Positions 23,138 through 34,020 of a stretch of DNA of 64,000 nucleotides are shown one piece after another; within the stretch, counting starts at the first letter, position 1, and each line of letters begins with the position of its first letter. The notes beneath the pieces are model-generated. The model was not told where the DNA came from. It saw only the letters and a program-made list of their open reading frames with translations, and ran no database searches. A program made the translations under genes and the position numbers. Source of the DNA: Pseudomonas sp. UBA2684 (lineage in GTDB: Bacteria > Pseudomonadota > Gammaproteobacteria > Pseudomonadales > Pseudomonadaceae); contig DELY01000003.1 in NCBI GenBank assembly GCA_002354655.1, forward strand, positions 62,001-126,000, read 5' to 3'.

Positions 23138-25573
23138 CTAGAACAGATCGATTGGCGCTGCTTCGTCGGCCGGTAGCGGGCTGCCGGGTATGCCCAGGCC
23201 TGGGTCCAGCTCGCTCATCGGTGGCGGCGAGTCCTCACTCTTGAACAGTTCGAAATAGGCGTCCGCCGTGCCCGGCGATGCCGCGCGTCCGCTGTGCGGG
23301 TCAATGCGCAGGGTCAGCAAGCCCTCCGGCTCTGCTGGTGCGTGGCTGGGCTTGTCTTGCAGCGCAACGGCCATGTAGCTCATCCAGATAGGCAGTGCGA
23401 CGGTGCCGCCATACTCGTGGCGACCGAGGCTTTCCGGCTGATCGAAGCCGGCCCAGACGGTGGTGACGTAATCGGCGTTGTAGCCCGAGAACCAGCTGTC
23501 CTTGGACTCGTTGGTAGTGCCGGTTTTGCCCGCCAAGTCGTCTCGCCCGAGCGCCATGGCGCGTCGGCCGGTACCCCGTTTGATCACGTCCTGGAGCATG
23601 CTGGTCATGATGTACGCGGTACGCTCGTCAATGATTCGCTCGGCAGCGACGGGCTCTAGGGTGGGCAGTGCAGCGCTGCTGGCCGGGACATTACTGGTCG
23701 CCACTACGGCATCTTCACTGCTGGGCTGCACAGGTGCTTGCGCGGTGCTTGGGACGGTCGGCGGGTTGGCGATGAAGAGTGTTTCGCCGTGGCGATTGTC
23801 GATGCGCTCGATCAGGTAAGGCTGAATCTTATGGCCGCCGTTGGCAAACACGCTCCAGCCATTGGCCACTTCCAGCGGTGTCAGGTTGGCGGTGCCCAGG
23901 GCCAGTGACAGGTTGCGCGGTAGCTCCTGTTTGTTGAAGCCGAAGCGGCTGACATAGTCCAGCGCATACTCGATGCCGATGGCCTGTAACAAGCGAATCG
24001 ACACCAGGTTGCGCGATTTGTACAGCGCCTCGCGCAGGCGGATCGGGCCGAGGAATGTGTTGTTGTCGTTCTTCGGTCGCCAGACCTGATCGAGGTACTC
24101 GTCGACGAATACGATGGGGGCGTCGTTGACCAGGCTGGCCGCGGTGTAGCCGCTGTCCAGTGCGGCGCTGTAGACGAAGGGTTTGAAGCTCGAGCCTGGC
24201 TGGCGCTTGGCTTGTGCGGCGCGGTTGTAGTTGCTCTGCTCGAAAGAGAACCCGCCTACCAAGGCGCGAATCGCCCCGTTCTGTGGGTCCAGCGAAACCA
24301 GCGCGCTCTGGGCGGCGGGTAGCTGTACGAAGCGCAAGCTGCCATCGTCCTGATACTGCACGCGAACCAGATCACCGATTTGTGTCACATCGCTCGGCTG
24401 CTGTGGGCGAGGGCCAAGGCTGTTGGTGTTGAGGAAGGGGCGGGCCCACTTCATGCTGTCCCACGCGACGGTTTCTTCCTCGCCGCGGCGGTTAAGAACC
24501 AGGATGCCGCTCTTCTCGACTTGGGTGACGATCACGGGCTCCAGCCCGCCAAGCGAGGTTTGTTTGGCCAGTTCGCTCAGCCAGGTTTCCTTGGTCATGC
24601 CGGGTAGGCGGCTTTCTGGGCCGCGGTAGCCGTGGCGCTGATCGTAGGTGATCAATCCCTCGCGGACGGCGCTATTGGCCGCTTGCTGCAGGTTGCTGGG
24701 CACTGTCGTGATGACATTGAAGCCTTCGGTATATGCGTCGCTGCCGTAGCGCCCAACTATTTCCGCGCGCGCCATTTCGGCTACATAGGGGGCAATGACT
24801 TCCGGCGTTGGCACGTGATAGCTGGCGTTGATCGGTTCTGCGAGTGCGGCTTCATAGCGTTGCTGATCGATCCGGTCGAGCATGTGCATGCGACCCAGAA
24901 TCCAGTCGCGACGTTCTTTGGCGCGTGTCGGATTGACCAGCGGATTGAAGCGCGAAGGGGCTTTCGGCAGGCCGGCAATCATCGCCATTTGTGCCAGATT
25001 GAGGTCGCGGATCGATTTGCCGTAGTACACCTGCGCGGCGGCTTCGATGCCGTAGGCGCGGTGGCCGAGGTAGATTTTGTTTACGTAAAGCTCAAGGATT
25101 TCGTCCTTGCTGAGCTCGCGCTCGATCTGCAGGGCAAGAAGTATCTCGTTGATCTTGCGCGAGAAACTTCGCTCGCTGGTGAGGAAGAAATTCTTCGCCA
25201 CTTGCATGGTGATGGTGCTGCCGCCGGTTTGGATTTGCCCGCTTTTTAATATTTGCGTGGCAGCGCGCATCAGGCTGGTAAGGTCAACGCCATAATGATT
25301 TGCGAAATTATCGTCTTCCGCGGCAAGCAGAGCATGGGTGAAGTCGGCGGGGATATCGGCGAAGGCGATCGGGGAGCGACGCATTTCGCCAAATTCGGCG
25401 ATCAGTTTGGCGTCGCTGCTGTAGACCCTCAGAGGGATCTGTAGCTGTATGCTGCGGAGTGCTTCGACGGATGGCAGGCTGGGGCTGAGATAGAGGAATG
25501 CGCCGCTTAAACTGAGTAGCAGCCCACAAAAAATAGCGACACAAGACCAGCAGAAGAACTTCAGCAGACGCAT
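23138..25573 (-). CDS. ponA: Class A penicillin-binding protein 1a
   Basis: Bifunctional peptidoglycan synthase of the inner membrane. The 811-residue protein has a short cytoplasmic start and membrane helix (about 5-28), then the glycosyltransferase 51 domain (about 55-225: LLAAEDDNFANHYGVD, TGGSTITMQVAKN). An OB-like insert follows, and then the transpeptidase with GSSFKPFVY (SxxK), KSRNLVS (SxN) and GKTGTTNES (KTG). The C-terminal tail is Pro/Asp-rich and ends PIDLF. The start is ATG 25571-25573; the preceding TTG also opens the frame. It diverges from pilM. A TATAAT -10 lies at 25646-25651 on the minus strand. Confidence 0.95.
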   Translation of the reverse strand: MRLLKFFCWSCVAIFCGLLLSLSGAFLYLSPSLPSVEALRSIQLQIPLRVYSSDAKLIAEFGEMRRSPIAFADIPADFTHALLAAEDDNFANHYGVDLTSLMRAATQILKSGQIQTGGSTITMQVAKNFFLTSERSFSRKINEILLALQIERELSKDEILELYVNKIYLGHRAYGIEAAAQVYYGKSIRDLNLAQMAMIAGLPKAPSRFNPLVNPTRAKERRDWILGRMHMLDRIDQQRYEAALAEPINASYHVPTPEVIAPYVAEMARAEIVGRYGSDAYTEGFNVITTVPSNLQQAANSAVREGLITYDQRHGYRGPESRLPGMTKETWLSELAKQTSLGGLEPVIVTQVEKSGILVLNRRGEEETVAWDSMKWARPFLNTNSLGPRPQQPSDVTQIGDLVRVQYQDDGSLRFVQLPAAQSALVSLDPQNGAIRALVGGFSFEQSNYNRAAQAKRQPGSSFKPFVYSAALDSGYTAASLVNDAPIVFVDEYLDQVWRPKNDNNTFLGPIRLREALYKSRNLVSIRLLQAIGIEYALDYVSRFGFNKQELPRNLSLALGTANLTPLEVANGWSVFANGGHKIQPYLIERIDNRHGETLFIANPPTVPSTAQAPVQPSSEDAVVATSNVPASSAALPTLEPVAAERIIDERTAYIMTSMLQDVIKRGTGRRAMALGRDDLAGKTGTTNESKDSWFSGYNADYVTTVWAGFDQPESLGRHEYGGTVALPIWMSYMAVALQDKPSHAPAEPEGLLTLRIDPHSGRAASPGTADAYFELFKSEDSPPPMSELDPGLGIPGSPLPADEAAPIDLF

Positions 25574-25676
25574 CAAAATTTTTGGATTTCCAGATAAAAG
25601 AACGAGTTAAGTGGAAGACAAAGCTAAAAGAGAAAAACCGTTCACATTATAAGCGTTTTTTTTCCTGGGGAGCCAT

Positions 25677-25705
25677 TTGCGCTTCTGTCAAGACTGTTAT
25701 TTAAT
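25677..25705 (+). promoter_or_regulatory. Possible pilM operon promoter
   Basis: TTGCGC (25677-25682) and TTTAAT (25700-25705) are separated by 17 bases, about 50 bases before the pilM GTG. The divergent 184-base ponA/pilM gap is AT-rich. On the minus strand a consensus -10 TATAAT (25646-25651) points to ponA, but no good -35 is correctly spaced from it. Confidence 0.35.
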
Positions 25706-25730
25706 GTGAAAAAACATAAATAGTCCGTAA

Positions 25731-26821
<1,091 letters not shown>

Positions 26822-26822
<1 letters not shown>

Positions 26823-27394
26823 TGGCGCGGATTAACCTTCTTCCATGGCGTGAGCAATTACGCGAGGAGCGCAAGCAGCGTTTCCTGGTCACGCTAGCTG
26901 GTGTCTTGGCGGTTGCTGCCGGTGCGGTTTTTCTAGGCGATCAATACCTGAACGGGGCGATCGAGCAGCAAAACGCGCGCAATGAGTTTGTGCGTAAAGA
27001 AATCGCTGTGCTGGATGCGCGGATTAAAGAAATTAGCGAACTGAAAACCCGCCGCCAGCAACTACTCGAGCGTATGAAGATCATTCAGGACCTGCAGGGT
27101 AATCGTCCAATTATCGGCCGAGTGTTTGACCAGTTGGTGAGGACGCTGCCGGACGGTGTTTATTTCTCGGCGCTGAAAATGACGGGGAAAAGTATTGCTG
27201 TCGTTGGTGCCGCTGAGTCGAATAATCGGGTTTCAAATTTAATGCGTAATCTGGATTCGTCCGAGTGGTTGGAGTCGCCAAACTTGACAGAAGTTAAGGC
27301 GGTGACGGCGGGCGCAGTTGATCAAGCCAACGTATTTCAGCTGACCGTTCAGCAGACGCAGCCGCAGCTTGATGCGGAGGAGGCCAAGAAATGA
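26822..27394 (+). CDS. pilN: Type IV pilus assembly protein PilN
   Basis: Single-pass inner-membrane protein of the pilus alignment subcomplex. The N-terminus MARINLLPWREQLREERKQ contains the conserved INLLPWR motif that inserts into PilM. One membrane helix follows (about 22-42, FLVTLAGVLAVAAGAVFLG) and then a coiled coil and a periplasmic ferredoxin-like domain. The length, 190 residues, is typical. It overlaps pilO by four bases. From here on the DNA becomes clearly AT-richer than before. Confidence 0.95.
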
Positions 27395-28011
27395 GCCTGA
27401 GCGAATCGCTGGATAGCTTACGTAAAATTGATATTAATGATCTTGATTTAAATAATCTGGGCTCTTGGCCAGCCGCTGTTAAGGTCGTCGCAGGCTTTCT
27501 GGTCTTGGTGCTGGTTTTAGCGCTGGGTTATAACTTTCATTTGAAAGAGCTGCAGGCGCAGTTGGACCAGCAGCGCAGCGAGGAGTCCACGCTGAAAGAG
27601 CAGTTCGCGACTAAAGCATTCCAGGCAGCCAACCTGGAGGCGTACAAGGAGCAGATGAAAGAGATGGAGGTTTCGTTTGGTGCTTTGTTGAGGCAATTAC
27701 CAAGCGATACAGAGGTTCCTGGCCTGCTTGAGGATATAACCCGAACGGGTCTTGGTAGCGGTTTAGAGTTTGAAGAGATTAAGTTGCTGCCGGAGGTGGC
27801 GCAGCAATTCTATATAGAGTTGCCAATCGAGATTAAGGTGGTTGGTGCATACCATGATTTGGCAACCTTTGTAAGCGGTGTTGCTAGTCTGCCAAGAATT
27901 GTGACGCTGCATGATTTTGAGCTTTTACCTACGAGCAAAGACAGCACCTCTAAACTGAGTATGAGTATTTTAGCTAAAACCTACCGTTACAATGATAAGG
28001 GGCTGAAATGA
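27391..28011 (+). CDS. pilO: Type IV pilus assembly protein PilO
   Basis: Inner-membrane partner of PilN; the periplasmic heterodimer of PilN and PilO transmits length information to PilP and PilQ. The 206 residues comprise an N-terminal cytoplasmic segment (LRKIDINDLDLNNLGSWP), one membrane helix (about 28-48, VKVVAGFLVLVLVLALGYNF), a coiled coil (50-95) and a C-terminal ferredoxin-like domain (about 105-200). It overlaps both neighbours by four bases. Confidence 0.95.
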   Translation: MSLSESLDSLRKIDINDLDLNNLGSWPAAVKVVAGFLVLVLVLALGYNFHLKELQAQLDQQRSEESTLKEQFATKAFQAANLEAYKEQMKEMEVSFGALLRQLPSDTEVPGLLEDITRTGLGSGLEFEEIKLLPEVAQQFYIELPIEIKVVGAYHDLATFVSGVASLPRIVTLHDFELLPTSKDSTSKLSMSILAKTYRYNDKGLK

Positions 28012-28535
28012 TGAAGTGCTCCCGTATCGTGTTGCTATTTCTAACGGTGGGGTTGTCTGCTTGTGGCGCAAGTGGAAACTTTGATGACTTACAGTCTTAT
28101 ATGGATGAGGTTCGTGCTCGGCCCAAAGGCTCTATAGAGCCGCTGCCTAAGTTTCAGCCATATGAGAGTTTTACTTACAGTGCGGCCTCGCTGCGCAGCC
28201 CATTTCAGCCGCCCGTTAAGATAGACATCGTTAACCGTCAAAAAGGTTCTCAGGAAATTAAGCCGGATGAAGCTCGGGTCAAACAGTTTCTTGAGGGTTT
28301 CAATATTGAGGTTTTCGAGATGGTTGGAACCCTCGCCAATGATGGTGGCGTTTTTGCTTTGGTGAGTGGTGCGGGTGGGGTGCATAGAATCAAGGTGGGC
28401 GATTATCTTGGTCGGAACCATGGCCGCATTCTCGCGATAGACGAATCCAAGGTCGATGTGATCGAAATCGTTCCGGATGGTGAAGGTGGCTGGCTCGAGC
28501 GGCCGCGCAGCATCTCCCTCAAGGAGCGCTCTTAG
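28008..28535 (+). CDS. pilP: Type IV pilus lipoprotein PilP
   Basis: Inner-membrane lipoprotein linking PilN/PilO to the secretin. It is 175 residues long. The signal peptide ends at LSACGASG, so Cys20 is the probable lipidated residue. An unstructured segment (YMDEVRARPKGSIEPLPKFQPYESF) contacts PilNO, and a beta-sandwich domain (about 95-170: MVGTLANDGGVFALV, HRIKVGDYLGRNHGRI) contacts PilQ. It overlaps pilO by four bases; pilQ begins directly after the stop. Confidence 0.95.
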   Translation: MMKCSRIVLLFLTVGLSACGASGNFDDLQSYMDEVRARPKGSIEPLPKFQPYESFTYSAASLRSPFQPPVKIDIVNRQKGSQEIKPDEARVKQFLEGFNIEVFEMVGTLANDGGVFALVSGAGGVHRIKVGDYLGRNHGRILAIDESKVDVIEIVPDGEGGWLERPRSISLKERS

Positions 28536-30674
28536 ATGAGCGGAGTGAACATGAAGAAAAATAACCGGTCTGCCCAACGGAATCTGAGAATGAATAGCTC
28601 CCTTTCGCGTTTAGGTGTTTCTTTGTTGGCGGTGCTGCTATCGCCGGCGCTATTGGCGGCTAACCTGCAAGCGCTTGACGTTGCGGCTCTGCCAGGCGAT
28701 CGGGTCGAACTGAAATTATCGTTCGATGAGCCGGTACTCGCTCCGCGTGGCTACACGATTGAGCAGCCGGCCCGAATTGCACTTGATTTGCCTGGTGTAT
28801 CCAACCGTCTAGGTGCAAAGAATCGTGAACTCGGCGTAGGTAACGCGCGCAGCGTTACAGTCGTTGAGGCAAAAGATCGCACGCGGTTGATTATTAATCT
28901 GACCAACCTTGCGCCTTACAGTACTCGCACTGAGGGTAATAACTTATTTGTATTAGTAGGTAATGGAGCAAGTGCTTCAGCTGTTGTGCGACCTGCTGCG
29001 GTAGCGCCAGCGGTTTCTACCGTTGTTCCTACCTCCGCGAAAATTTATGCGCCCGCAGACAAAGCGATCAAAAATATTGATTTTCAGCGTGGTGAGCAAG
29101 GCGAAGGCAATGTTGTTATTACTTTGTCCGATGCGTCGGTAAGTGCGGATATTCAGGATCAGGGCGGTAAGATTCGTTTGGACTTCGCAAAGACTCAGCT
29201 GCCTGAGTCTTTGCGTGTTCGCTTGGATGTCAAGGATTTTGCTACTCCCGTTCAATTTGTAAGTGCAACCGGGGCTGCGGATAAAGCAAGTATCGTGATC
29301 GAGCCGACTGGTCTTTACGATTACTTGGCTTACCAGACTGACAATAAGCTGACGTTAAGTATCAAACCGCTTTCCCGGGACGATGTTGAGAAACGTAAGT
29401 CTGACAGCTTCGCCTACACGGGTGAAAAGCTTTCTCTGAATTTTCAGGATATCGATGTTCGCTCAGTGTTGCAGTTGATTGCTGATTTCACCGATCTAAA
29501 TTTGGTGGCCAGCGATACTGTGGAAGGCAATATTACTTTGCGCCTGCAGAATGTGCCCTGGGATCAGGCGCTTGATTTGGTGTTAAAGACCAAGGGCTTG
29601 GATAAGCGGAAAGTAGGTAATGTTCTGTTGGTGGCTCCAGCCGACGAGATCGCAGCTCGCGAGCGTCAAGAGTTAGAGTCGCAGAAGCAGATCGCTGAGC
29701 TTGCTCCTTTGCGTCGTGAACTGATTCAGGTCAATTATGCCAAGGCTGCTGATATGGCTAAGCTATTTCAGTCTGTTACCAGTTCTGAGGGAGCAGCTGG
29801 CGAGCGGGGGTCGATCACGGTAGATGACCGTACTAACAGTATCATCGCTTACCAGACTCAGGAGCGGCTTGATGAGTTGCGCCGTATTGTTGCCCAATTA
29901 GACGTTGCTGTTCGCCAGGTCATGATTGAAGCGCGCATCGTTGAGGCTAATGTCGATTTTGATAAGAGTCTTGGTGTTCGCTGGGGTGGTACAAAAATCT
30001 TCAATGATAAATGGCTTGCTTACGGCAATGACGACCTCGGTGATGAGGGCGGTGATTCCGGTGAGGACTCAAGCGGTAACTTCCCATTCGTAGATCTGGG
30101 GGTTGCGGGCAGAACGTCTGGTATTGGTATCGGTTTTATCACGAACAACACGATTCTTGATTTGGAATTGTCTGCCATGGAAAAGACAGGCAACGGAGAG
30201 ATCGTATCTCAGCCCAAGGTTGTAACCTCCGATAAGGAAACTGCCAAGATTCTGAAGGGCTCAGCTATTCCATATGAGGAAGCAAGTTCCAGTGGTGCCA
30301 CGACCGTAACGTTCGTGGAGGCAGCGCTTTCTCTGGAGGTTACCCCGCAAATTACTCCAGATAACCGCATCATCATGGAGGTCAAGGTTAATAAAGATGA
30401 GCCTGACTTCGTCAATGATGTTAACGGCACGCCGACGATTCGAAAAAATGAAGTGAATGCCAAGGTGTTGGTCGCCGACGGTGAAACTATCGTGATTGGT
30501 GGCGTGTTCTCGAATACACAGAATGTCAGCGTTGATAAGGTTCCGTTCTTGGGTGATCTACCATTCCTGGGGCGTATGTTCCGACGGGATATCGTTCAGG
30601 ATCAAAAATCTGAACTGCTAGTGTTCCTGACTCCGCGTATCATGAACACCCAAGCCGTAGCGGTGAGCCGTTGA
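28536..30674 (+). CDS. pilQ: Type IV pilus secretin PilQ
   Basis: Outer-membrane channel through which the pilus passes. It is 712 residues long from this start. Signal peptide, two AMIN domains (about 45-150 and 180-280) that bind peptidoglycan, a STN domain (about 300-360), an N1/KH domain and the secretin domain (about 455-705, with VTPQITPDNRIIMEV and VPFLGDLPFLGRMFR) follow in order. Three starts are possible: 28536, 28551 and 28590. The last (MNSSLSRLGVSLLAVLLS) gives the cleanest signal peptide and matches known PilQ proteins. The loop GDEGGDSGEDSSGN around residue 500 is unusually acidic. Confidence 0.95.
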   Translation: MSGVNMKKNNRSAQRNLRMNSSLSRLGVSLLAVLLSPALLAANLQALDVAALPGDRVELKLSFDEPVLAPRGYTIEQPARIALDLPGVSNRLGAKNRELGVGNARSVTVVEAKDRTRLIINLTNLAPYSTRTEGNNLFVLVGNGASASAVVRPAAVAPAVSTVVPTSAKIYAPADKAIKNIDFQRGEQGEGNVVITLSDASVSADIQDQGGKIRLDFAKTQLPESLRVRLDVKDFATPVQFVSATGAADKASIVIEPTGLYDYLAYQTDNKLTLSIKPLSRDDVEKRKSDSFAYTGEKLSLNFQDIDVRSVLQLIADFTDLNLVASDTVEGNITLRLQNVPWDQALDLVLKTKGLDKRKVGNVLLVAPADEIAARERQELESQKQIAELAPLRRELIQVNYAKAADMAKLFQSVTSSEGAAGERGSITVDDRTNSIIAYQTQERLDELRRIVAQLDVAVRQVMIEARIVEANVDFDKSLGVRWGGTKIFNDKWLAYGNDDLGDEGGDSGEDSSGNFPFVDLGVAGRTSGIGIGFITNNTILDLELSAMEKTGNGEIVSQPKVVTSDKETAKILKGSAIPYEEASSSGATTVTFVEAALSLEVTPQITPDNRIIMEVKVNKDEPDFVNDVNGTPTIRKNEVNAKVLVADGETIVIGGVFSNTQNVSVDKVPFLGDLPFLGRMFRRDIVQDQKSELLVFLTPRIMNTQAVAVSR

Positions 30675-30678
30675 TTAA

Positions 30679-31197
30679 GTGCGTAATTTGATTCTTGTTG
30701 GCCCGATGGGCGCTGGTAAAAGCACCATCGGGCGTTTGCTTGCTAAAGAGTTGCGGTTGCCATTCAAAGATTCCGACAAGGAGATAGAGCAGCGCACCGG
30801 CGCTGACATTCCTTGGATTTTCGATGTTGAGGGCGAGGTAGGTTTCCGTGAGCGTGAGCAGGCGGTGATTGCCGAGCTTTGCGAGTTGGATGGCTTGGTT
30901 ATGGCGACCGGCGGCGGTGCCGTGTTGCGTGCAGAAAATCGTGCGGCGCTGAGGCAGGGGGGGCGTGTGGTGTATCTGCATGCGTCGGTTGAGCAGCAGA
31001 TCGATCGCACGTCGCGTGACCGTAATCGTCCTCTGCTGCGTACTGCCGATCCTGGCAAGGTGCTCAGTGATTTGCTGGCGATTCGTGATCCGCTGTATCG
31101 CGAAATCGCGGATGTCATCGTGGAAACCGATGAGCGCCCGCCGCGTTTGGTGGTGCAAGAGATATTAGAGCGCCTTGACGCGCTTCCTCCCCGTTAA
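30679..31197 (+). CDS. aroK: Shikimate kinase
   Basis: Phosphorylates shikimate at the 3-hydroxyl in aromatic amino-acid synthesis. The 172-residue P-loop enzyme has Walker [10 protein letters not shown] (residues 8-16), the shikimate-binding [11 protein letters not shown] (about 32-42) and GGGAV (about 79-83), and the LID residues RPLLRT. The start is the GTG at 30679 ([13 protein letters not shown]), four bases after the pilQ stop. The linkage pilQ-aroK-aroB is conserved in many gammaproteobacteria. Confidence 0.96.
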   Translation: MRNLILVGPMGAGKSTIGRLLAKELRLPFKDSDKEIEQRTGADIPWIFDVEGEVGFREREQAVIAELCELDGLVMATGGGAVLRAENRAALRQGGRVVYLHASVEQQIDRTSRDRNRPLLRTADPGKVLSDLLAIRDPLYREIADVIVETDERPPRLVVQEILERLDALPPR

Positions 31198-31249
31198 AGC
31201 GCGGGCCGAACTGCGCTATCCTAGAGCCCTTTTTGAATTCGGGGGCTCC

Positions 31250-32353
31250 ATGCAAACTCTTCAGGTCGATCTCGGCGAGCGCAGTTACCCCATTTATATT
31301 GGCGCTGATTTATTGGCTGCCCCGGCTTTGCTGGCGGCACATATCGTTGGGCGCCAGGTTGCGATTGTTACCAATGAGACGGTCGCGCCGCTGTATCTTG
31401 CTGCGCTTGAAAAGGCTCTTGCTGGGTATGCGGTGACGTCTATTGTGTTGCCGGACGGCGAGGCGTTCAAAACCTGGGAAACCTTGCAGATGATCTTCGA
31501 TGGTTTGCTCGGGGCTCGGCATGACCGGCGCACCACCGTGATTGCGTTGGGGGGCGGGGTGATTGGCGATATGGCGGGGTTCGCTGCGGCGTGTTACCAG
31601 CGTGGCGTTAATTTCATCCAAATTCCGACTACTTTGCTTTCCCAAGTCGACTCCTCTGTCGGCGGCAAGACGGGAATTAATCACCCGCTCGGAAAAAACA
31701 TGGTCGGTGCGTTTTATCAGCCGCAGGCTGTATTGATCGACACCATGAGTCTGGTCACCTTGCCGGCGCGTGAGTTGTCGGCGGGATTGGCAGAAGTGAT
31801 CAAATACGGCTTGATCTGTGATGAGCCTTTTCTCACTTGGCTCGAGCTGAACATGCCTGCCCTGCGTGCGCTTGATCAGGTTGCGCTGACCCGTGCTATC
31901 GAGCGCTCGTGTGCTGCCAAGGCGCAGGTGGTGGGTGCCGATGAGCGGGAGTCAGGGCTGCGGGCGACCCTCAATCTTGGGCATACCTTCGGTCATGCTA
32001 TCGAGACACATCAGGGATATGGCGTCTGGCTGCACGGCGAGGCAGTGGCTGCAGGTACTGTCATGGCATTGGAAATGTCGATGCGCCTGGGCTGGATTTC
32101 CGCTGCTGAACGCAATCGCGCTATCCGTTTGTTTCAGGCGGCCGGTTTGCCAGTGGTGCCGCCGACAGAGATGACCCCAGAGCATTTCCTGGAGCACATG
32201 GCGGTCGATAAAAAAGTGTTGGATGGTCGCCTGCGACTGGTGCTTTTACGTCGCATTGGTGAGGCGGTCGTCACCAGTGAGTTTCCTCGCGAGATTTTGG
32301 ATGCCACGCTGAGCGCAGATTACGCAGCGCTGGTGGATCAGCTTAAAAATTAA
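31250..32353 (+). CDS. aroB: 3-Dehydroquinate synthase
   Basis: Converts DAHP to 3-dehydroquinate using NAD+ and a divalent metal, the second shikimate step. The 367 residues include the NAD-binding strands and [20 protein letters not shown] (about 100-119), [19 protein letters not shown] (about 140-158) and the metal ligands Glu, His, His ([28 protein letters not shown]). The start is ATG 31250 ([15 protein letters not shown]) with GGGGG nearby. The longer frame starts inside the aroK end and is rejected. It follows aroK by 52 bases. Confidence 0.96.
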   Translation: MQTLQVDLGERSYPIYIGADLLAAPALLAAHIVGRQVAIVTNETVAPLYLAALEKALAGYAVTSIVLPDGEAFKTWETLQMIFDGLLGARHDRRTTVIALGGGVIGDMAGFAAACYQRGVNFIQIPTTLLSQVDSSVGGKTGINHPLGKNMVGAFYQPQAVLIDTMSLVTLPARELSAGLAEVIKYGLICDEPFLTWLELNMPALRALDQVALTRAIERSCAAKAQVVGADERESGLRATLNLGHTFGHAIETHQGYGVWLHGEAVAAGTVMALEMSMRLGWISAAERNRAIRLFQAAGLPVVPPTEMTPEHFLEHMAVDKKVLDGRLRLVLLRRIGEAVVTSEFPREILDATLSADYAALVDQLKN

Positions 32354-32363
32354 TGAGTGCCCC

Positions 32364-33926
32364 ATGACCAGTTTGCATGCCGACGAGGCGTTTCTCGATC
32401 ATTACCAGTTCACCCACGATCCTTTTGCCGCGCGGGTCCCGGGTTTCAAGTTTTTTCCAGCCCAGCGCAAGCCGGTGTTGGGGCAGTTGCACCATCTGGC
32501 TCGTTACAGCCAGCTGTTGCTGGTGGTGAGTGGTCCGTTTGGTAGCGGCAAGACCTTGCTGCGTCAGGCGTTGGTCGCCAGCACCAATAAGCAGACAGTG
32601 CAGAGTGTGGTGGTTTCTGCTCAGGGCGCCGCCGATCCCGCAGGCATGCTGCGTCAGATTGCCCAGGGTTTGCAGGTGCAGCAGGCCGATCCGCGTGCAA
32701 TTCTGGCGCAGGTCGGGCAGTTGGCGCTGACGGGGCAGGAAGTTTACCTGTTGGTCGACGATGCAGAGCAGTTGAGCGACGCGGCATTGACGAGTCTACT
32801 GACGCTGGCTGCGGGCAATGCGGAGGGACGTCCGCATGTGTTTTTGTTTGCCGAACCGACATTGGTTTCGCGGCTCGAGGTGCTGGCTGATGGCGAAGAG
32901 TGCTTCCATGCCATTGAATTGCAGCCTTACAGTGAGGATGAAACCCGCGAATACCTGAGCCAGCGCCTTGAGGGCGCCGCGCAAGGGCTTGAGGTGTTTT
33001 CGGATGACCAGGTTGCCACGATCTATGAGCAGTCTGAAGGCTGGCCGGGTTCGATCAATCAGCTCGCGCGTGAGACGTTGATCGAGGCGATGGCGGCGCA
33101 ACGTGGTGCTGCCAAGCGTGCCGGGCTGTCCCTCAACTTGCCCAAAAAGCACTTGTTGGCATTGGCGGTGGTTGGGGTTGGGGTCTTGGCCGCGTTGCTC
33201 ATGCAAGGGCAGCCGGATGGCGAGGTTGCCAGCCCGGTGGCGGCACAGTTGCCGCTCACTGAGCCTGAGCTGCCGGCGTCTGTCGATACCGCTTCAGCTT
33301 CTGCGGCCACCAATCCGGGGGCTCCGGCCATCGAGTTTGCGGGTGCGAATCAGCCGCTGCCGTTGCCGTTGGTCGGAGAGGCGCAGCCGGTTATTCGCGA
33401 GCCACTGGCTCAGGCGGCTGGTTTGAGTGGGGCTGAAGAGGCCGATGTGCCGGGTGCTGCGAGCGCTGCGGATGTGTTGGTGGATGAGCGTCCGGCTCCC
33501 GTGGTGCCGGTGCCGCCTGTTGTCGCTCCGGTGGTGCCTGCCACCCCGGCGCCTGCTGCTCCGGTGGCTAAGCCTGCGCCAGTGGCGCCGGCACCGAAGC
33601 CGCCTGCGGTGACTGCTGCGCCTGCAAAGGCTGCACCGGCGGCAGATTGGTACGGGGCGCAGGCAGGTTCCCGTTATACTTTACAGGTCTTGGGTTCGCG
33701 TGCGGAAAATGCCGCCCAAGCATTTGTGCGTCAACATGGTGCGCAGTACCACTATTTCAAGAAGCAGCATCAGGGGCAGCCACTGTATGTGGTGACCTAC
33801 GGCAGCTTTGCTACCCGCGACGCGGCTCAGGCGGCGCTTAAAGACTTGCCTGCCAGTGTGCAGGCGGGTAAACCGTGGCCGCGGACGATTGCCAGCATCA
33901 GGCAAGAGATCGTGCCGGCGCGTTAA
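32364..33926 (+). CDS. DamX-like AAA ATPase with SPOR domain
   Basis: A 520-residue inner-membrane protein. The N-terminal AAA/ExeA-like ATPase domain (about 15-255) has Walker A GPFGSGKTLLR and Walker B VYLLVDDAEQL. A single membrane helix (about 258-276, HLLALAVVGVGVLAALLMQ) follows, then a long Pro/Ala/Val-rich periplasmic linker (280-430) and a SPOR domain (about 435-520: YTLQVLGSRAENAAQAF, VTYGSF). It lies directly after aroB, as damX does in enterobacteria, so a division role at the septum is likely. DamX of E. coli lacks a clear ATPase motif, so the name is approximate. Confidence 0.85.
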   Translation: MTSLHADEAFLDHYQFTHDPFAARVPGFKFFPAQRKPVLGQLHHLARYSQLLLVVSGPFGSGKTLLRQALVASTNKQTVQSVVVSAQGAADPAGMLRQIAQGLQVQQADPRAILAQVGQLALTGQEVYLLVDDAEQLSDAALTSLLTLAAGNAEGRPHVFLFAEPTLVSRLEVLADGEECFHAIELQPYSEDETREYLSQRLEGAAQGLEVFSDDQVATIYEQSEGWPGSINQLARETLIEAMAAQRGAAKRAGLSLNLPKKHLLALAVVGVGVLAALLMQGQPDGEVASPVAAQLPLTEPELPASVDTASASAATNPGAPAIEFAGANQPLPLPLVGEAQPVIREPLAQAAGLSGAEEADVPGAASAADVLVDERPAPVVPVPPVVAPVVPATPAPAAPVAKPAPVAPAPKPPAVTAAPAKAAPAADWYGAQAGSRYTLQVLGSRAENAAQAFVRQHGAQYHYFKKQHQGQPLYVVTYGSFATRDAAQAALKDLPASVQAGKPWPRTIASIRQEIVPAR

Positions 33927-33959
33927 TGTTCGAGTGACTGCTGTTCTCGGTGACTGATG

Positions 33960-33983
33960 GGTCGTTAGCACGACCTTTCGGTC
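33960..33983 (+). terminator. Possible terminator after the pil-aro-damX operon
   Basis: GGTCGT and ACGACC pair over six bases with a TAGC loop, followed by TTTCGGTCTATT. The stem is short and the T run broken, so this is a weak candidate. Confidence 0.4.
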
Positions 33984-34020
33984 TATTCCTTCGTTTTCGC
34001 GACATAAGCTTTCACTGGGT

